Shown: positions 41,891-51,359, counted from the first letter of the stretch. The stretch: 64,000 bases of DNA from an uncultured Roseburia sp. (GCA_900753715.1 CAAEAE010000015.1:1-64000); one strand, 5' to 3'. Numbers and translations: made by a program. The notes: generated by a model from the sequence alone, not told the origin.

Positions 41891-42202
41891 TTAGTCGTCA
41901 AGGTCTTCAAATTCCTCTTCGTCTAACAGTTCATCAAATTTGTCGGCAACGGCTTCGTATTCGTCGTCGTCCTGGATGTTGTCCAAGGTCGGATTGCCGT
42001 CTTCATCCTCAAAGTAGCGGTAGATGAATACTTCGCCGTCCTCGTTTGGCTCACCCTTCTCATTGAGTGGAAGCAGTGCAATATAATCCTGCTCATCTAC
42101 AGTAAAGATGGTCAGAATCTCACATTCTGCCTGGGTTCCGTCATCGAGATCTAAGGTTACTAAGATATCGGTATCTTCGTTATTTGGATTGTTGATTGCC
42201 AT
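41891..42202 (-). CDS. DUF1292 protein
   Basis: The 103-residue very acidic protein has VTLDLDDGTQAECEILTIF, DYIALLPLNEKGEPNEDGEV and FIYRYFED, typical of DUF1292, and ends in a Glu/Asp tail (DELLDEEEFEDLDD). The family is widespread in Firmicutes, often near YrrK or alanyl-tRNA synthetase genes, with no known function. It is a lone gene here, with AGAGAGGTTTTCC before the ATG on this strand. Confidence 0.9.
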   Translation of the reverse strand: MAINNPNNEDTDILVTLDLDDGTQAECEILTIFTVDEQDYIALLPLNEKGEPNEDGEVFIYRYFEDEDGNPTLDNIQDDDEYEAVADKFDELLDEEEFEDLDD

Positions 42203-42358
42203 AGGAAAACCTCTCTTTTAAAATAAATTCAATAGTAACTTTGCTTATTCTATCACACTTTCCTGCGAATGAACAGTGGGGAAAATAAAAACCGATATAC
42301 AAGCAGGAGAAAACCGTGTTATAATCAGCATAGAATGTGAAAAAGGTGGTTTTACAGA

Positions 42359-44230
42359 ATGGAACATCGGTTGACAGAAGGAACTTATGAAAAATTTGGC
42401 GTGCAGATTTCCGGCAATCAGACAATCTTTACTTTTGCCGGAGAAAAGGAAGATACCTGTGCCATTCTTTTTTATGGAAAAGAAGATCAGATAATAGAAC
42501 GCATCGAGGTTCCAGGGGAATACTGCAGGGGCTCTATACGTTCCGTTGCGGTGGAAGGACTTTCCCCGAAGCGGCTGCGCTATAACTACGAAATCAACGG
42601 GGTTGTGCAGACAGACGTGTACGCAGGAAAAATTATCGGGCGGGAACGCTTTGCTGATTTGGAACGGAAATCACAGAGGTTTGCAGTATGTGGTGGAATT
42701 GCAGACAGCACCTTTGACTGGGAAGGGGATGTGGCACCGGAAGTCCCTAGAAGTCAGATGGTGATGTATAAGCTCCATGTGCGTGGGTTTTCAATGGATG
42801 CGGGAGTACGCGGAAAGAAACGCGGAACATTTGCGGCAGTGCAGGAAAAAATATCATATCTGAAAAATATTGGAATTACAACCGTAGAATTCATGCCGGT
42901 GTATGAGTTTGAGGAGCTTGTGTTAAAACAGCCGGCGCAGATGCCGGATTATGTACAGTGGGAACAGAAAGAAACAGACTGTTACCAGCCGCAGGAGACA
43001 ACGGTGGAACGCATCAATTACTGGGGATATGCGCCTGGTAATTATTTTGCAGTCAAAGCGTCCTACAGCAGTACGGAGAATGCGGCGGCAGAGTGGAAAA
43101 CATTGATAAAGGAACTGCACAAAAACGGAATGGAATGTGTGATGGAACTGTATTTTGGCGCACATATGAACCAGAATGTGATTTTGGATGTTTTACGGTA
43201 CTGGGTAAGCGAGTTTCATGTGGATGGCTTCCATCTTCTGGGACAATCCCTTCCAGTGACAGCAATTGCGCAGGATCTTCTTTTGAGCCGCACTAAGATA
43301 TTTTACAGCGGATTTGAGCAGTTTTTGCTCGAACAGAAAAGCCGATATCCGCATTTATACGCATATAATGATGAGTATTATTATCCGATTCGCAAAATGC
43401 TCAACCAGATGGGCGGAAGAATGACGGAATTTACCGACCAGCAGCGCAGACAGAATGAGCAGCTTGGATTCGTCAATTTTATTGCCAATAACAACGGATT
43501 TACGCTGGCGGATTTATTTTCCTATGCACAAAAGCATAATGAGGACAATGGAGAGGACAACGCAGACGGAAATGACTGGAACTATAGCTGTAATTGCGGC
43601 GCAGAAGGGAGAACCTTAAAACATGGTATTCTGGAACTTCGGGAACGGAAACTGTTAAATGCGTTTGCAATTCTGTTTGCGGCGCAGGGGGTACCACTTT
43701 TTTATTCGGGGGATGAGTTTGGTAATTCACAGCAGGGAAATAATAACGCATACTGTCAGGACAACCGTATTGGCTGGCTGAACTGGAAGCGGCAGGAAAA
43801 ATATAGCTGGCTCACGGAATTTGTGAGAAAATTAGCGGCTTTCCGCAGAGAACACCCGGTACTGTCAAAGGATGTCCCGATGACATTGACGGATGCTGGT
43901 CACAAAGGCGTCCCGGATTTGTCCTATCATGGGGAAAAGGCATGGATGGGAGGAGTTGCACCGGAGCGGCAGGCAATCGGTATGCTTTACTGCGGCGCAT
44001 ATGCAAAAAAAGCAGATGGCAGTGAGGATGATTTCCTCTATATCGGCTACAATTTTGGAAACGGAGTCTGCGAGTTAGCTCTCCCAAAATTGCCGGAGAA
44101 GAAAAAATGGTATCAGGTGATGAATACAGCACGCGGCAGAGATGCATTCCTGGAGGATAGCATATGCGCAGGAGAACAAAACAGACTTCAGACGGCGCCG
44201 CAGTCGGTGGTATATCTGATTGGAAAGTAA
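42359..44230 (+). CDS. glycogen-debranching-like GH13 protein lacking catalytic residues
   Basis: The 623-residue protein has an N-terminal carbohydrate-binding-like beta domain and a GH13 barrel closest to GlgX/isoamylase: MYKLHVRGFSMD, YLKNIGITTVEFMPVYEFEE, YWGYAPGNYFAVKASY and GFTLADLFSYAQKHNEDNGE. The four catalytic regions have all changed. VDGFHLLG replaces DGFRFD, so the nucleophile Asp is Leu294. FYSGFE replaces the AEPWD region, so the acid Glu is Ser317. NNNGF replaces HDGF, and YFGAH replaces the VxNH region. It is probably a binding or regulatory pseudoenzyme. An extended -10, TGTTATAAT, lies at 42317. Confidence 0.85.
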   Translation: MEHRLTEGTYEKFGVQISGNQTIFTFAGEKEDTCAILFYGKEDQIIERIEVPGEYCRGSIRSVAVEGLSPKRLRYNYEINGVVQTDVYAGKIIGRERFADLERKSQRFAVCGGIADSTFDWEGDVAPEVPRSQMVMYKLHVRGFSMDAGVRGKKRGTFAAVQEKISYLKNIGITTVEFMPVYEFEELVLKQPAQMPDYVQWEQKETDCYQPQETTVERINYWGYAPGNYFAVKASYSSTENAAAEWKTLIKELHKNGMECVMELYFGAHMNQNVILDVLRYWVSEFHVDGFHLLGQSLPVTAIAQDLLLSRTKIFYSGFEQFLLEQKSRYPHLYAYNDEYYYPIRKMLNQMGGRMTEFTDQQRRQNEQLGFVNFIANNNGFTLADLFSYAQKHNEDNGEDNADGNDWNYSCNCGAEGRTLKHGILELRERKLLNAFAILFAAQGVPLFYSGDEFGNSQQGNNNAYCQDNRIGWLNWKRQEKYSWLTEFVRKLAAFRREHPVLSKDVPMTLTDAGHKGVPDLSYHGEKAWMGGVAPERQAIGMLYCGAYAKKADGSEDDFLYIGYNFGNGVCELALPKLPEKKKWYQVMNTARGRDAFLEDSICAGEQNRLQTAPQSVVYLIGK

Positions 44231-44249
44231 GAAAACAGAGGTTACCAAA

Positions 44250-44873
44250 ATGGGAAATGCGTGGAACCACTTTTGTACAATTACAAGTCATAAGATACTT
44301 GTGATGAAGGGGTGTTTTAAGGTTGGATTATATCGTCAGGGGCTGCTTCATGATTTGTCGAAGTATTCCCCGACAGAATTTCTGGTGGGCTGTAAATATT
44401 ATCAGGGAGACAAAAGCCCAAACGGAATAGAACGGGAGAAACTTGGCTATTCATCTGCCTGGCTGCATCACAAGGGAAGAAATAAGCATCATTTAGAGTA
44501 CTGGCTTGATTATGGGATGAATAAGACGTCGGGCGGTGCAAGGGAACATGGTGGCATCTGTGGGATGAAGATGCCGGTCAATTATGTGGTGGAAATGTAT
44601 ATCGACCGTGTCTGCGCTTCCAAAAATTATTTAAAGGAGCGCTATACATCAGACTGCCCATTACAGTATTACAGTACAGGAAAAGAATTTTATATTATGC
44701 ATGAAGATACCAGAGCACTGCTTGAACTGCTGCTTGTCATGCTGTCACTGCGTGGGGAAGACGTGGTCAATGATTTTATCCGAAAGGGCATTCTTACGGG
44801 AATTGTGCCGTATGAAAAGAAAAAACTGGATGATATGCAGGAGGAACTCTGGGAGTATCCGAGAGAAAAATAA
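44250..44873 (+). CDS. DUF5662-family protein
   Basis: The 207-residue protein begins GNAWNHFCTITSHKILVMKG. It has a His/Asp-rich core: LLHDLSKYSPTEF, then LHHKGRNKHHLEYWLDYG and MPVNYVVEMYIDR. The HDLSK and HHxxNxHHxEYW patterns recall HD-type metal hydrolases, and the family is DUF5662, of unknown function. ATG 44250 is preferred; an upstream start would overlap the GH13-like gene. It follows that gene by 19 bases, so the two may be cotranscribed. Confidence 0.82.
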   Translation: MGNAWNHFCTITSHKILVMKGCFKVGLYRQGLLHDLSKYSPTEFLVGCKYYQGDKSPNGIEREKLGYSSAWLHHKGRNKHHLEYWLDYGMNKTSGGAREHGGICGMKMPVNYVVEMYIDRVCASKNYLKERYTSDCPLQYYSTGKEFYIMHEDTRALLELLLVMLSLRGEDVVNDFIRKGILTGIVPYEKKKLDDMQEELWEYPREK

Positions 44874-44938
44874 GGGGGAAAAGCACGCAGAACCTGGCCT
44901 ATTCATAGAATGTATCAACAAAGCTTTTAAGGTGCATT

Positions 44939-45562
44939 TTGAAAACTTTTTTATCTCCCCTAACACCGGAACAGGAAAGCGACTGCCTTGCAAGAGTAAA
45001 AAATGGCGACCTTGAGGCAAAAAAAGAACTGATACTGCATAATATGCGTCTGGTGGCGCACGTTGCAAAAAAATATCAGAATTCAGAGGAAGATATGGAA
45101 GATTTGATTTCCATTGGCACGATTGGGTTAATGAAAGCGATAGCTACGTATCGGGAGGATTATGGGAGCAGGCTGGCGACGTACGCGGCACGTTGCATTG
45201 ACAATGAGCTTTTGATGCACTTTCGGGCAAAAAAGAAGAGCGCAAAAGATGTGTCGCTTTATGAGCCGATTGGCACGGATAAAGAGGGAAATCAGATTCA
45301 TCTGCTCGATGTAGTGGAAAGCGTGGAACCGGATATTGTAGAGCAGATGGAAAAAGAGCGATTGATTACACGGATGCTTGCACTCATCCCGGAAGTGCTG
45401 TCACACCGGGAATACGAAATTGTCTGTATGCGGTATGGATTGTTCGGGGTCAAGGCAATGACGCAGCGGGAGATTGCATCCGGGATTGGAATATCGCGCT
45501 CCTATGTATCCAGAATCGAAAAACGCGCTATCGAAAAATTACGAAAAAATATGATGGAATAA
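44939..45562 (+). CDS. sigK: SigK-type sporulation sigma factor without a pro-sequence
   Basis: The 207-residue sigma-70 family protein has region 2 (HNMRLVAHVAKKYQNSEED, DLISIGTIGLMKAI, RLATYAARCIDNELLMHFR) and region 4 (MTQREIASGIGISRSYVSRI). SVSLYEPIGTDKEGN-like text (DVSLYEPIGTDKEGNQIHLL) is typical of SigK. The start is TTG 44939 with AAGG about ten bases upstream. The protein begins where mature SigK of Bacillus begins, and the frame is closed upstream, so there is no pro-peptide. The gene is also not split by a skin element. It directs late mother-cell transcription. Confidence 0.88.
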   Translation: MKTFLSPLTPEQESDCLARVKNGDLEAKKELILHNMRLVAHVAKKYQNSEEDMEDLISIGTIGLMKAIATYREDYGSRLATYAARCIDNELLMHFRAKKKSAKDVSLYEPIGTDKEGNQIHLLDVVESVEPDIVEQMEKERLITRMLALIPEVLSHREYEIVCMRYGLFGVKAMTQREIASGIGISRSYVSRIEKRAIEKLRKNMME

Positions 45563-45582
45563 AAAACTTTTCTTTTCGGAGG

Positions 45583-45639
45583 CAAAGTGGTATAATAAAT
45601 CCGCAAGGCGGGTTCTTACCGCTTTGACTCTCTTTTTTT
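45583..45639 (+). terminator. hairpin and T run after sigK
   Basis: CAAAGTGGTA (45583-45592) pairs with TACCGCTTTG (45617-45626), nine to ten pairs with one wobble, followed after six bases by seven T. A TATAAT inside (45591-45596) could instead serve as -10 for comM, so the region may be a promoter plus attenuator. Confidence 0.5.
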
Positions 45640-45695
45640 ATGGCGTGTCTGCCAGATAATTTCCAATTGAAAAAAGCATAAAAAGGAGTGAGACG

Positions 45696-47240
45696 TTGTA
45701 TAGTATTGTATCAACAGCAATGATACATGGGATACAGAGTGTTTCTGTTTCTGTGGAAGCAGATGTAAATGACGGTATGCCCATGTTTGAAATGGTGGGA
45801 TTTTTAGCGTCTGAAGTTCGGGAATCCAAAGAACGGGTGCGGACGGCACTGAAGAACCTTGGCTATGCACTTCCGCCGAAGCGCATTACGGTAAATCTGA
45901 CACCGGCAAATATCAGAAAATCCGGTTCGGGGTTTGACCTTCCGATTGCACTGGCAGTTCTGGCAGCAACAGGGATAATAGACGCAGAAAAATTAAAGGA
46001 CTGTTTTGTGATAGGTGAAATCGGGTTAAATGGGAAGGTGCAGCCGGTGCGGGGAATCCTGCCGATGATAGCGGATGCAAGAGAACGTGGAATAAAAAAA
46101 CTGATTCTGCCTTTGGAAAACGAAGCAGAGGCAGCATTGATTCCTGGAATGAAGCAGTATGGAATTGCTCATATTGGACAGGCAGTGGAAGTGCTGAATG
46201 GAACTTATAAGGAACTGTCACAGAAACCATATAATATAGAAGAAACAGCTTCAGAAATAAAAAAACTGGACTTTGCGGACATTCATGGGCAAAAATTTGT
46301 AAAACGTGCGTGTGAAACGGCTGTTTCCGGAATGCATAATTTGCTGATGATAGGACCGCCCGGTGCAGGGAAAACCATGACCGCGATGCGGATTCCGGGA
46401 ATCCTTCCACCGATGGATGAGGCAGAACAGATGGAAATTTCACGAATTTACAGCGTCAGCGGGTTGTTTGAAGAACGTGCGGGGCTGATGCGGGAACGAC
46501 CGTTTCGAAATCCTCATCATACCATTACCATGCAGGGACTCGCAGGAGGCGGTGTGATTCCAAGACCAGGCGAAATCTCGCTGGCGCATAAAGGTGTACT
46601 TTTTTTAGATGAGCTGCCGGAATTTCAAAAGGCAACACTCGAAATTTTAAGGCAGCCGATGGAGGAGAAAAAAATCCGTCTGGGGAGACTTGCAGGGGAA
46701 TATGAGTTTCCGGCAGATTTTATGTTGGTGGCGGCAATGAACCCCTGCAAATGTGGGTATTACCCAGATATGCAGAAGTGTCGTTGCAGTGCGGGCGCGA
46801 TTGAACGCTATATCAGCAAAATCAGCCAGCCGTTATTAGACCGGATTGATATCTGCGTTGAGACGCCGCAGATTCAGTTTGACGACCTTTTGATGGAACA
46901 GAAGGAGGAGAGTTCTGCACAAATCAGGGAGCGGGTGATGCAGGCACACGAGAGACAGAAATTCCGCTACAGGGGTGAAGCTTTTTGTTTTAACAGCCAG
47001 ATTCCGGCATCGCGGATAGCAGAGTATTGCGCGATTGACAAAAAACAGCAAGTGTATATGAAGGCTGTTTATAACCGGTTGAATCTGACGGCGCGCTCTT
47101 ATCACAAGCTGCTCAAGGTGGCACGGACGCTAGCGGATATGGAGGGCTGTGAAAAGATAGCAGACCGCCATTTGAATGAAGCAGTCTGTTACCGCAGCAT
47201 CGACCGGAAATTCTGGGATATAGATAAAGGGGGATGGTAA
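45696..47240 (+). CDS. comM: YifB/ComM-family AAA+ ATPase
   Basis: The 514-residue protein has an N-terminal LonC-like domain (VEADVNDGMPMFEMVGFLAS, RITVNLTPANIRKSGSGFDL) and a Mg-chelatase-type AAA+ domain with Walker A MIGPPGAGKTMTAMRIPGI, Walker B GVLFLDELPEF and a zinc-like CKCGYYPDMQKCRC. ComM helps branch migration during recombination of incoming DNA. Start is TTG 45696 with AAAAAGGAG eleven bases before it. It is followed after four bases by dprA, another natural-transformation gene. Confidence 0.93.
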   Translation: MYSIVSTAMIHGIQSVSVSVEADVNDGMPMFEMVGFLASEVRESKERVRTALKNLGYALPPKRITVNLTPANIRKSGSGFDLPIALAVLAATGIIDAEKLKDCFVIGEIGLNGKVQPVRGILPMIADARERGIKKLILPLENEAEAALIPGMKQYGIAHIGQAVEVLNGTYKELSQKPYNIEETASEIKKLDFADIHGQKFVKRACETAVSGMHNLLMIGPPGAGKTMTAMRIPGILPPMDEAEQMEISRIYSVSGLFEERAGLMRERPFRNPHHTITMQGLAGGGVIPRPGEISLAHKGVLFLDELPEFQKATLEILRQPMEEKKIRLGRLAGEYEFPADFMLVAAMNPCKCGYYPDMQKCRCSAGAIERYISKISQPLLDRIDICVETPQIQFDDLLMEQKEESSAQIRERVMQAHERQKFRYRGEAFCFNSQIPASRIAEYCAIDKKQQVYMKAVYNRLNLTARSYHKLLKVARTLADMEGCEKIADRHLNEAVCYRSIDRKFWDIDKGGW

Positions 47241-47244
47241 CAGG

Positions 47245-48333
47245 ATGAAAGAGGCATACTGGCTTTCGAATATTCCGGGAATTGGAAACAGACTTAGAAA
47301 CAGACTTTTAGAGTACACAGGGAGTGCAGGGGAGGTCTATAAGCTGACAAGGTGTCAGCTTGAGAAGATACCCGGAATCGGAGAAAAAGAGATTGCGGCA
47401 ATCGAGAAAAGCCGCAGTGTGGACTGGGAGAGGGCATACGAGCGGATAATGGCAGGAGGTGTGCATTTTATCTCGACAGAAGATAAAGAATTTCCGGATA
47501 AGTTAAAAAACATTCCGGATGCACCCTACAGTATTTATTATAAAGGAAATTTGCCGGATGCAGACAGAAGAAGCGTTGCCATCGTAGGAGCGAGGATGTG
47601 TTCCCCCTATGGGCAGGCAGCGGCGCGAAAAATTGGGGAAACGCTTGCTAAGGCGGGAATTCAGGTAATCAGCGGAATGGCAAAAGGAATTGATTCAGCC
47701 GGACATGTAGGAGCCATTTCGGGAGGAGGAGCAACATTTGCGGTGCTGGGGTGCGGAGTGGAAGTCTGCTATCCGGCATCAAACAGAAGCCTGTATGAAC
47801 AGATGATACAGACAGGAGGAATTCTGTCCGAATATCCTCCACACAGGGAGGCACGCGCCGGGCAGTTTCCGATGAGAAACCGCCTGATTTCTGCATTCAG
47901 TGATGCAGTGATTGTCGTGGAAGCAAAGGTACGAAGTGGTTCTTTGATTACGGCAGACTGCGCACTTGAACAGGGAAAAGATGTATATGCAGTACCGGGA
48001 AGGCTGTTTGACCCGTTAAGTGAGGGGACAAATGCGCTGATTGCGCAGGGTGCAGGGATTATTTCGGATATGGAAGAACTGGTGCGGGAGCTAGGCGGGA
48101 CATGGAAAGAGAAAACGTCAGGTGTAAAAGAAAATAATCAATTATTACTTGAAAAAGATGAGAGCATGGTGTATAGTTGTTTAAGTTTACAGCCGAAAAG
48201 CATGAGTGAACTGATGGAACAGACAGGTTTGGACGCGGCAGTGCTTGCGGATAAGCTGATAAATCTGTGCAAACGGGGACTTGTGAAAGAATATTTTAAA
48301 AATTACTATATCAGGAATGACGGAAGTGCTTGA
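47245..48333 (+). CDS. dprA: DNA-processing protein DprA
   Basis: The 362-residue protein has an N-terminal helix-hairpin-helix region (WLSNIPGIGNRLRN, CQLEKIPGIGEKEI). The Rossmann core with VAIVGARMCSPYGQAAARKI, VISGMAKGIDSAGHVGAI and MRNRLISAFSDAVIVVEAK matches DprA, and a small winged-helix end (CLSLQPKSMSELMEQTGLD) closes it. DprA loads RecA on single strands entering during transformation and also occurs widely without known competence. It begins four bases after comM and ends 24 bases before topA. Confidence 0.94.
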   Translation: MKEAYWLSNIPGIGNRLRNRLLEYTGSAGEVYKLTRCQLEKIPGIGEKEIAAIEKSRSVDWERAYERIMAGGVHFISTEDKEFPDKLKNIPDAPYSIYYKGNLPDADRRSVAIVGARMCSPYGQAAARKIGETLAKAGIQVISGMAKGIDSAGHVGAISGGGATFAVLGCGVEVCYPASNRSLYEQMIQTGGILSEYPPHREARAGQFPMRNRLISAFSDAVIVVEAKVRSGSLITADCALEQGKDVYAVPGRLFDPLSEGTNALIAQGAGIISDMEELVRELGGTWKEKTSGVKENNQLLLEKDESMVYSCLSLQPKSMSELMEQTGLDAAVLADKLINLCKRGLVKEYFKNYYIRNDGSA

Positions 48334-48356
48334 TACATGGAAAAGGAGCAGGACGG

Positions 48357-50426
48357 ATGGCAAAAAACCTTGTAATTGTGGAATCACCCGCGAAAGTAAA
48401 GACAATCAAGAAATTCCTTGGCAAAAACTATGAAGTGGTTGCGTCAAACGGACACGTTCGCGATATGCCGAAAAGTCAGTTGGGAATTGACATAGAACAT
48501 GATTTTGAACCAAAGTATATTACAATCCGCGGAAAGGGAGAAATCCTTGCAAAACTCCGCAAAGAAGTAAAAAAAGCAGATAAAATTTATCTCGCAACCG
48601 ACCCTGACCGTGAGGGAGAGGCAATTTCCTGGCACTTAAGCCAGGCGCTAAAGTTAGACGATAAGGATGTTGCACGAATCAGTTTTAATGAGATTACACA
48701 GAATGCGGTAAAGGCATCTTTAAAGCAGCCGAGAGAAATTGATATGGATTTGGTGAATGCGCAGCAGACCAGACGAATCTTAGACCGCATGGTGGGCTAT
48801 GAAATCAGCCCGCTTCTGTGGGCAAAAGTAAAACGTGGCTTAAGTGCCGGACGTGTACAGTCCGTTGCATTGCGTATCATCTGTGAAAGAGAGGATGAAA
48901 TCAATGCGTTCATTCCGGAAGAATACTGGACGCTTGATGCTGCATTTTCAATTCCGGGCGAAAAACGACCGCTGCTTGCAAAGTTCTATGGGAATGAGAA
49001 AGGAAAGCTTTCTGTTTCTTCCAAGGAAGAGATGGATAAGATTATGGAGACTGTCCGTAAGGAAAACGCTGAGGTGTTAGAGGTAAAAAGAGGGGAGCGC
49101 GTCAAAAAGGCGCCGCTTCCTTTTACCACAAGCACGCTTCAGCAGGAAGCTTCCAAGGCGTTAAACTTCCCGATTTCCAAGACGATGCGGATTGCCCAGC
49201 AGCTTTATGAAGGTGTCGACGTCAAAGGACAGGGAACGGTCGGGCTGATTACCTATCTGCGTACGGACTCCACCCGTATCTCTGAGGAAGCAGATGCGCA
49301 GGCGAGAACCTACATTGCAGAAAAATATGGAGAAAAGTTTGTGGCAACACAGCAGGCGACAAAGAAAAACGGCGCCAAGATTCAGGATGCACACGAGGCA
49401 ATCCGTCCTTCGGATATCGAGCGTACTCCTGCCATGGTAAAGGACTCTCTTTCCAGAGACCAGTTCCGGTTGTACCAGTTAATCTGGAAACGCTTTGCAG
49501 CAAGCCGTATGGCATCAGCAGTATATGAAACCACAAATGTAAAGATTGGAACAGGTGAGTATCGCTTTACTGTATCCGCATCTAAGATTTCGTTTGAGGG
49601 ATTTATGTCTGTCTATACCGACGAGGACGATGAGAAGGAAGAAAACAATGTTCTGCTCGGTTCCATAGACCAGAATACAAAACTGACACTCAAAGATTTG
49701 GAAGAAAAACAGCATTTTACACAGCCACCGGCACATTATACGGAGGCATCTCTTGTCAAAATGCTTGAGGAATTAGGAATTGGACGTCCAAGTACCTATT
49801 CGCCGACGATTACAACTCTTCTCGGACGCCGTTATATTGTAAAAGAGGCAAAAAATCTTTACGTGACAGAACTTGGAGAAGTTGTCAATCAGATTATGAA
49901 GGAATTTTTCCCGACCATCGTGGATGAGCATTTTACTGCAAATATGGAAACACTGCTCGACAGTGTGGGTGAGGGAAAGGTCAACTGGAAAACCGTGGTG
50001 CGAAACTTCTACCCAGATTTGGAGGAAGCAGTCAAACAGGCACAGATTGGACTGGAAAAAGTAGAAATCAAAGAAGAAGTTTCAGATGTTATCTGTGACA
50101 ACTGTGGACGCAACATGGTGATTAAATATGGCCCTTATGGGAAATTTCTGGCATGCCCCGGATTTCCGGAGTGTCACAATACAAAACCGTATTTTGAAAA
50201 AATTGGTGTTGCCTGTCCGAAGTGTGGAAAAGAAATTGTGCTCAAGAAAACCAAAAAAGGAAGAAAATATTACGGTTGTGAGAACAATCCGGAATGCGAT
50301 TTTATGAGCTGGGCACGTCCCGTGGCAGAAAAATGTCCGAAATGTGGCGGCTATATGGTAATCAAGGGAAATAAGATTGCCTGCGCAGATGAACAGTGCG
50401 GTTATACGAAAGCAAATGAACAGTAA
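48357..50426 (+). CDS. topA: DNA topoisomerase I
   Basis: The 689-residue type IA topoisomerase starts with the Toprim domain (LVIVESPAKVKTIKKFLG, YLATDPDREGEAISWHL). The catalytic tyrosine is in GLITYLRTDSTRISEE. Three C-terminal zinc fingers follow (CDNCGRN...CPGFPEC, CPKCGKE...CENNPEC, CPKCGGY...CADEQC). It relaxes negative supercoils. ATG 48357 with AAAAGGAGCAGGACGG upstream is chosen over a TTG at 48330 that would overlap dprA. The gene order dprA-topA-codY is common in Firmicutes. Confidence 0.96.
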   Translation: MAKNLVIVESPAKVKTIKKFLGKNYEVVASNGHVRDMPKSQLGIDIEHDFEPKYITIRGKGEILAKLRKEVKKADKIYLATDPDREGEAISWHLSQALKLDDKDVARISFNEITQNAVKASLKQPREIDMDLVNAQQTRRILDRMVGYEISPLLWAKVKRGLSAGRVQSVALRIICEREDEINAFIPEEYWTLDAAFSIPGEKRPLLAKFYGNEKGKLSVSSKEEMDKIMETVRKENAEVLEVKRGERVKKAPLPFTTSTLQQEASKALNFPISKTMRIAQQLYEGVDVKGQGTVGLITYLRTDSTRISEEADAQARTYIAEKYGEKFVATQQATKKNGAKIQDAHEAIRPSDIERTPAMVKDSLSRDQFRLYQLIWKRFAASRMASAVYETTNVKIGTGEYRFTVSASKISFEGFMSVYTDEDDEKEENNVLLGSIDQNTKLTLKDLEEKQHFTQPPAHYTEASLVKMLEELGIGRPSTYSPTITTLLGRRYIVKEAKNLYVTELGEVVNQIMKEFFPTIVDEHFTANMETLLDSVGEGKVNWKTVVRNFYPDLEEAVKQAQIGLEKVEIKEEVSDVICDNCGRNMVIKYGPYGKFLACPGFPECHNTKPYFEKIGVACPKCGKEIVLKKTKKGRKYYGCENNPECDFMSWARPVAEKCPKCGGYMVIKGNKIACADEQCGYTKANEQ

Positions 50427-50450
50427 AAGTGTGCAAATTTATTGAAAATA

Positions 50451-50479
50451 TTGAATTTTCTGAAATAAAGTAGTAATAT
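50451..50479 (+). promoter_or_regulatory. codY promoter with overlapping CodY-box-like site
   Basis: TTGAAT (50451-50456) and TAATAT (50474-50479) are 17 bases apart. The sequence AATTTTCTGAAATAA (50454-50468) matches 12 of 15 positions of the known CodY box AATTTTCWGAAAATT and covers the -35 and spacer. CodY may repress its own gene here. Confidence 0.65.
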
Positions 50480-50525
50480 ATCCTATAGAAAGAAAATTTA
50501 CAGTGGTTACACAGGAGGCATCCAT

Positions 50526-51308
50526 ATGAGTGTTCAACTATTGGACAAAACACGTAAAATTAATAAACTTCTTCATAACAACAGTTCCTCGAAAGTTGTA
50601 TTTAATGACATCTGCGATGTGTTAAAGGAGATACTTGAGTCCAATATTCTTGTAATCAGCAAGAAAGGAAAAGTATTAGGAACCGGAACCCGTGCGGGGG
50701 TGGAAGAAATCGGAGAACTGATTGTGGATGAAGTGGGTGGATTTATTGACCCACTGTTAAACGAAAGACTGCTTGGCATCCTCTCAACCAAGGAGAACGT
50801 GAATCTTGAGACACTTGGATTTGTGGATGATGTAAAGCGCTATACTGCCATTATTACACCGATTGACATAGCCGGAGAACGGCTGGGAACGCTGTTTGTA
50901 TACCGCGAACAACAGGCATATGACATTGATGATATCATTTTATGTGAGTATGGAACAACAGTGGTAGGCCTTGAAATGATGCGCTCTGTGAATGAGGAAA
51001 ACGCAGAAGAGACCAGAAAAGTGCAGATTGTAAAGTCGGCAATCAGTACATTGTCATTTTCGGAACTGGAAGCAATTACACATATTTTTGATGAGTTGGA
51101 CGGTAAAGAGGGAATCCTTGTTGCAAGCAAAATTGCAGACCGTGTGGGAATTACCCGCTCTGTGATTGTGAATGCCCTGCGCAAATTCGAGAGTGCTGGA
51201 GTTATAGAATCACGTTCTTCCGGAATGAAAGGAACCTACATCAAGGTACTCAATGATGTTGTTTTTGATGAACTGGACAAAATTAAAAAACAGAACATGA
51301 CAAAATAA
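50526..51308 (+). CDS. codY: GTP- and branched-chain-amino-acid-sensing transcriptional regulator CodY
   Basis: The 260-residue protein has an N-terminal GAF domain that binds isoleucine-type amino acids (LLDKTRKINKLLHNNSSSKV onward). A C-terminal winged helix includes EGILVASKIADRVGITRSVI and RKFESAGVIESRSSGMKGTY, matching CodY closely. It represses stationary-phase, amino-acid and often motility genes when nutrients are plentiful. ACAGGAGGCATCCAT precedes the ATG. It lies just upstream of the flagellar operon, but a terminator and a separate promoter divide them. Confidence 0.95.
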   Translation: MSVQLLDKTRKINKLLHNNSSSKVVFNDICDVLKEILESNILVISKKGKVLGTGTRAGVEEIGELIVDEVGGFIDPLLNERLLGILSTKENVNLETLGFVDDVKRYTAIITPIDIAGERLGTLFVYREQQAYDIDDIILCEYGTTVVGLEMMRSVNEENAEETRKVQIVKSAISTLSFSELEAITHIFDELDGKEGILVASKIADRVGITRSVIVNALRKFESAGVIESRSSGMKGTYIKVLNDVVFDELDKIKKQNMTK

Positions 51309-51326
51309 AAAAATTGTATGAAATCG

Positions 51327-51359
51327 AAAGGACTTGCGGATTGTTGCAGGTTCTTTTTT
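51327..51359 (+). terminator. terminator after codY
   Basis: AAAGGACTTGC (51327-51337) pairs with GCAGGTTCTTT (51346-51356) with two G-T pairs, followed by TTT. Between here and flgB (51614) there is no gene; the space holds AT-rich DNA and the flagellar promoter region. Confidence 0.65.

Noticed and set aside
44881..44938. Pro-sequence codons upstream of sigK
   Set aside because: The frame meets a TAG a few codons upstream and contains no start codon before TTG 44939.
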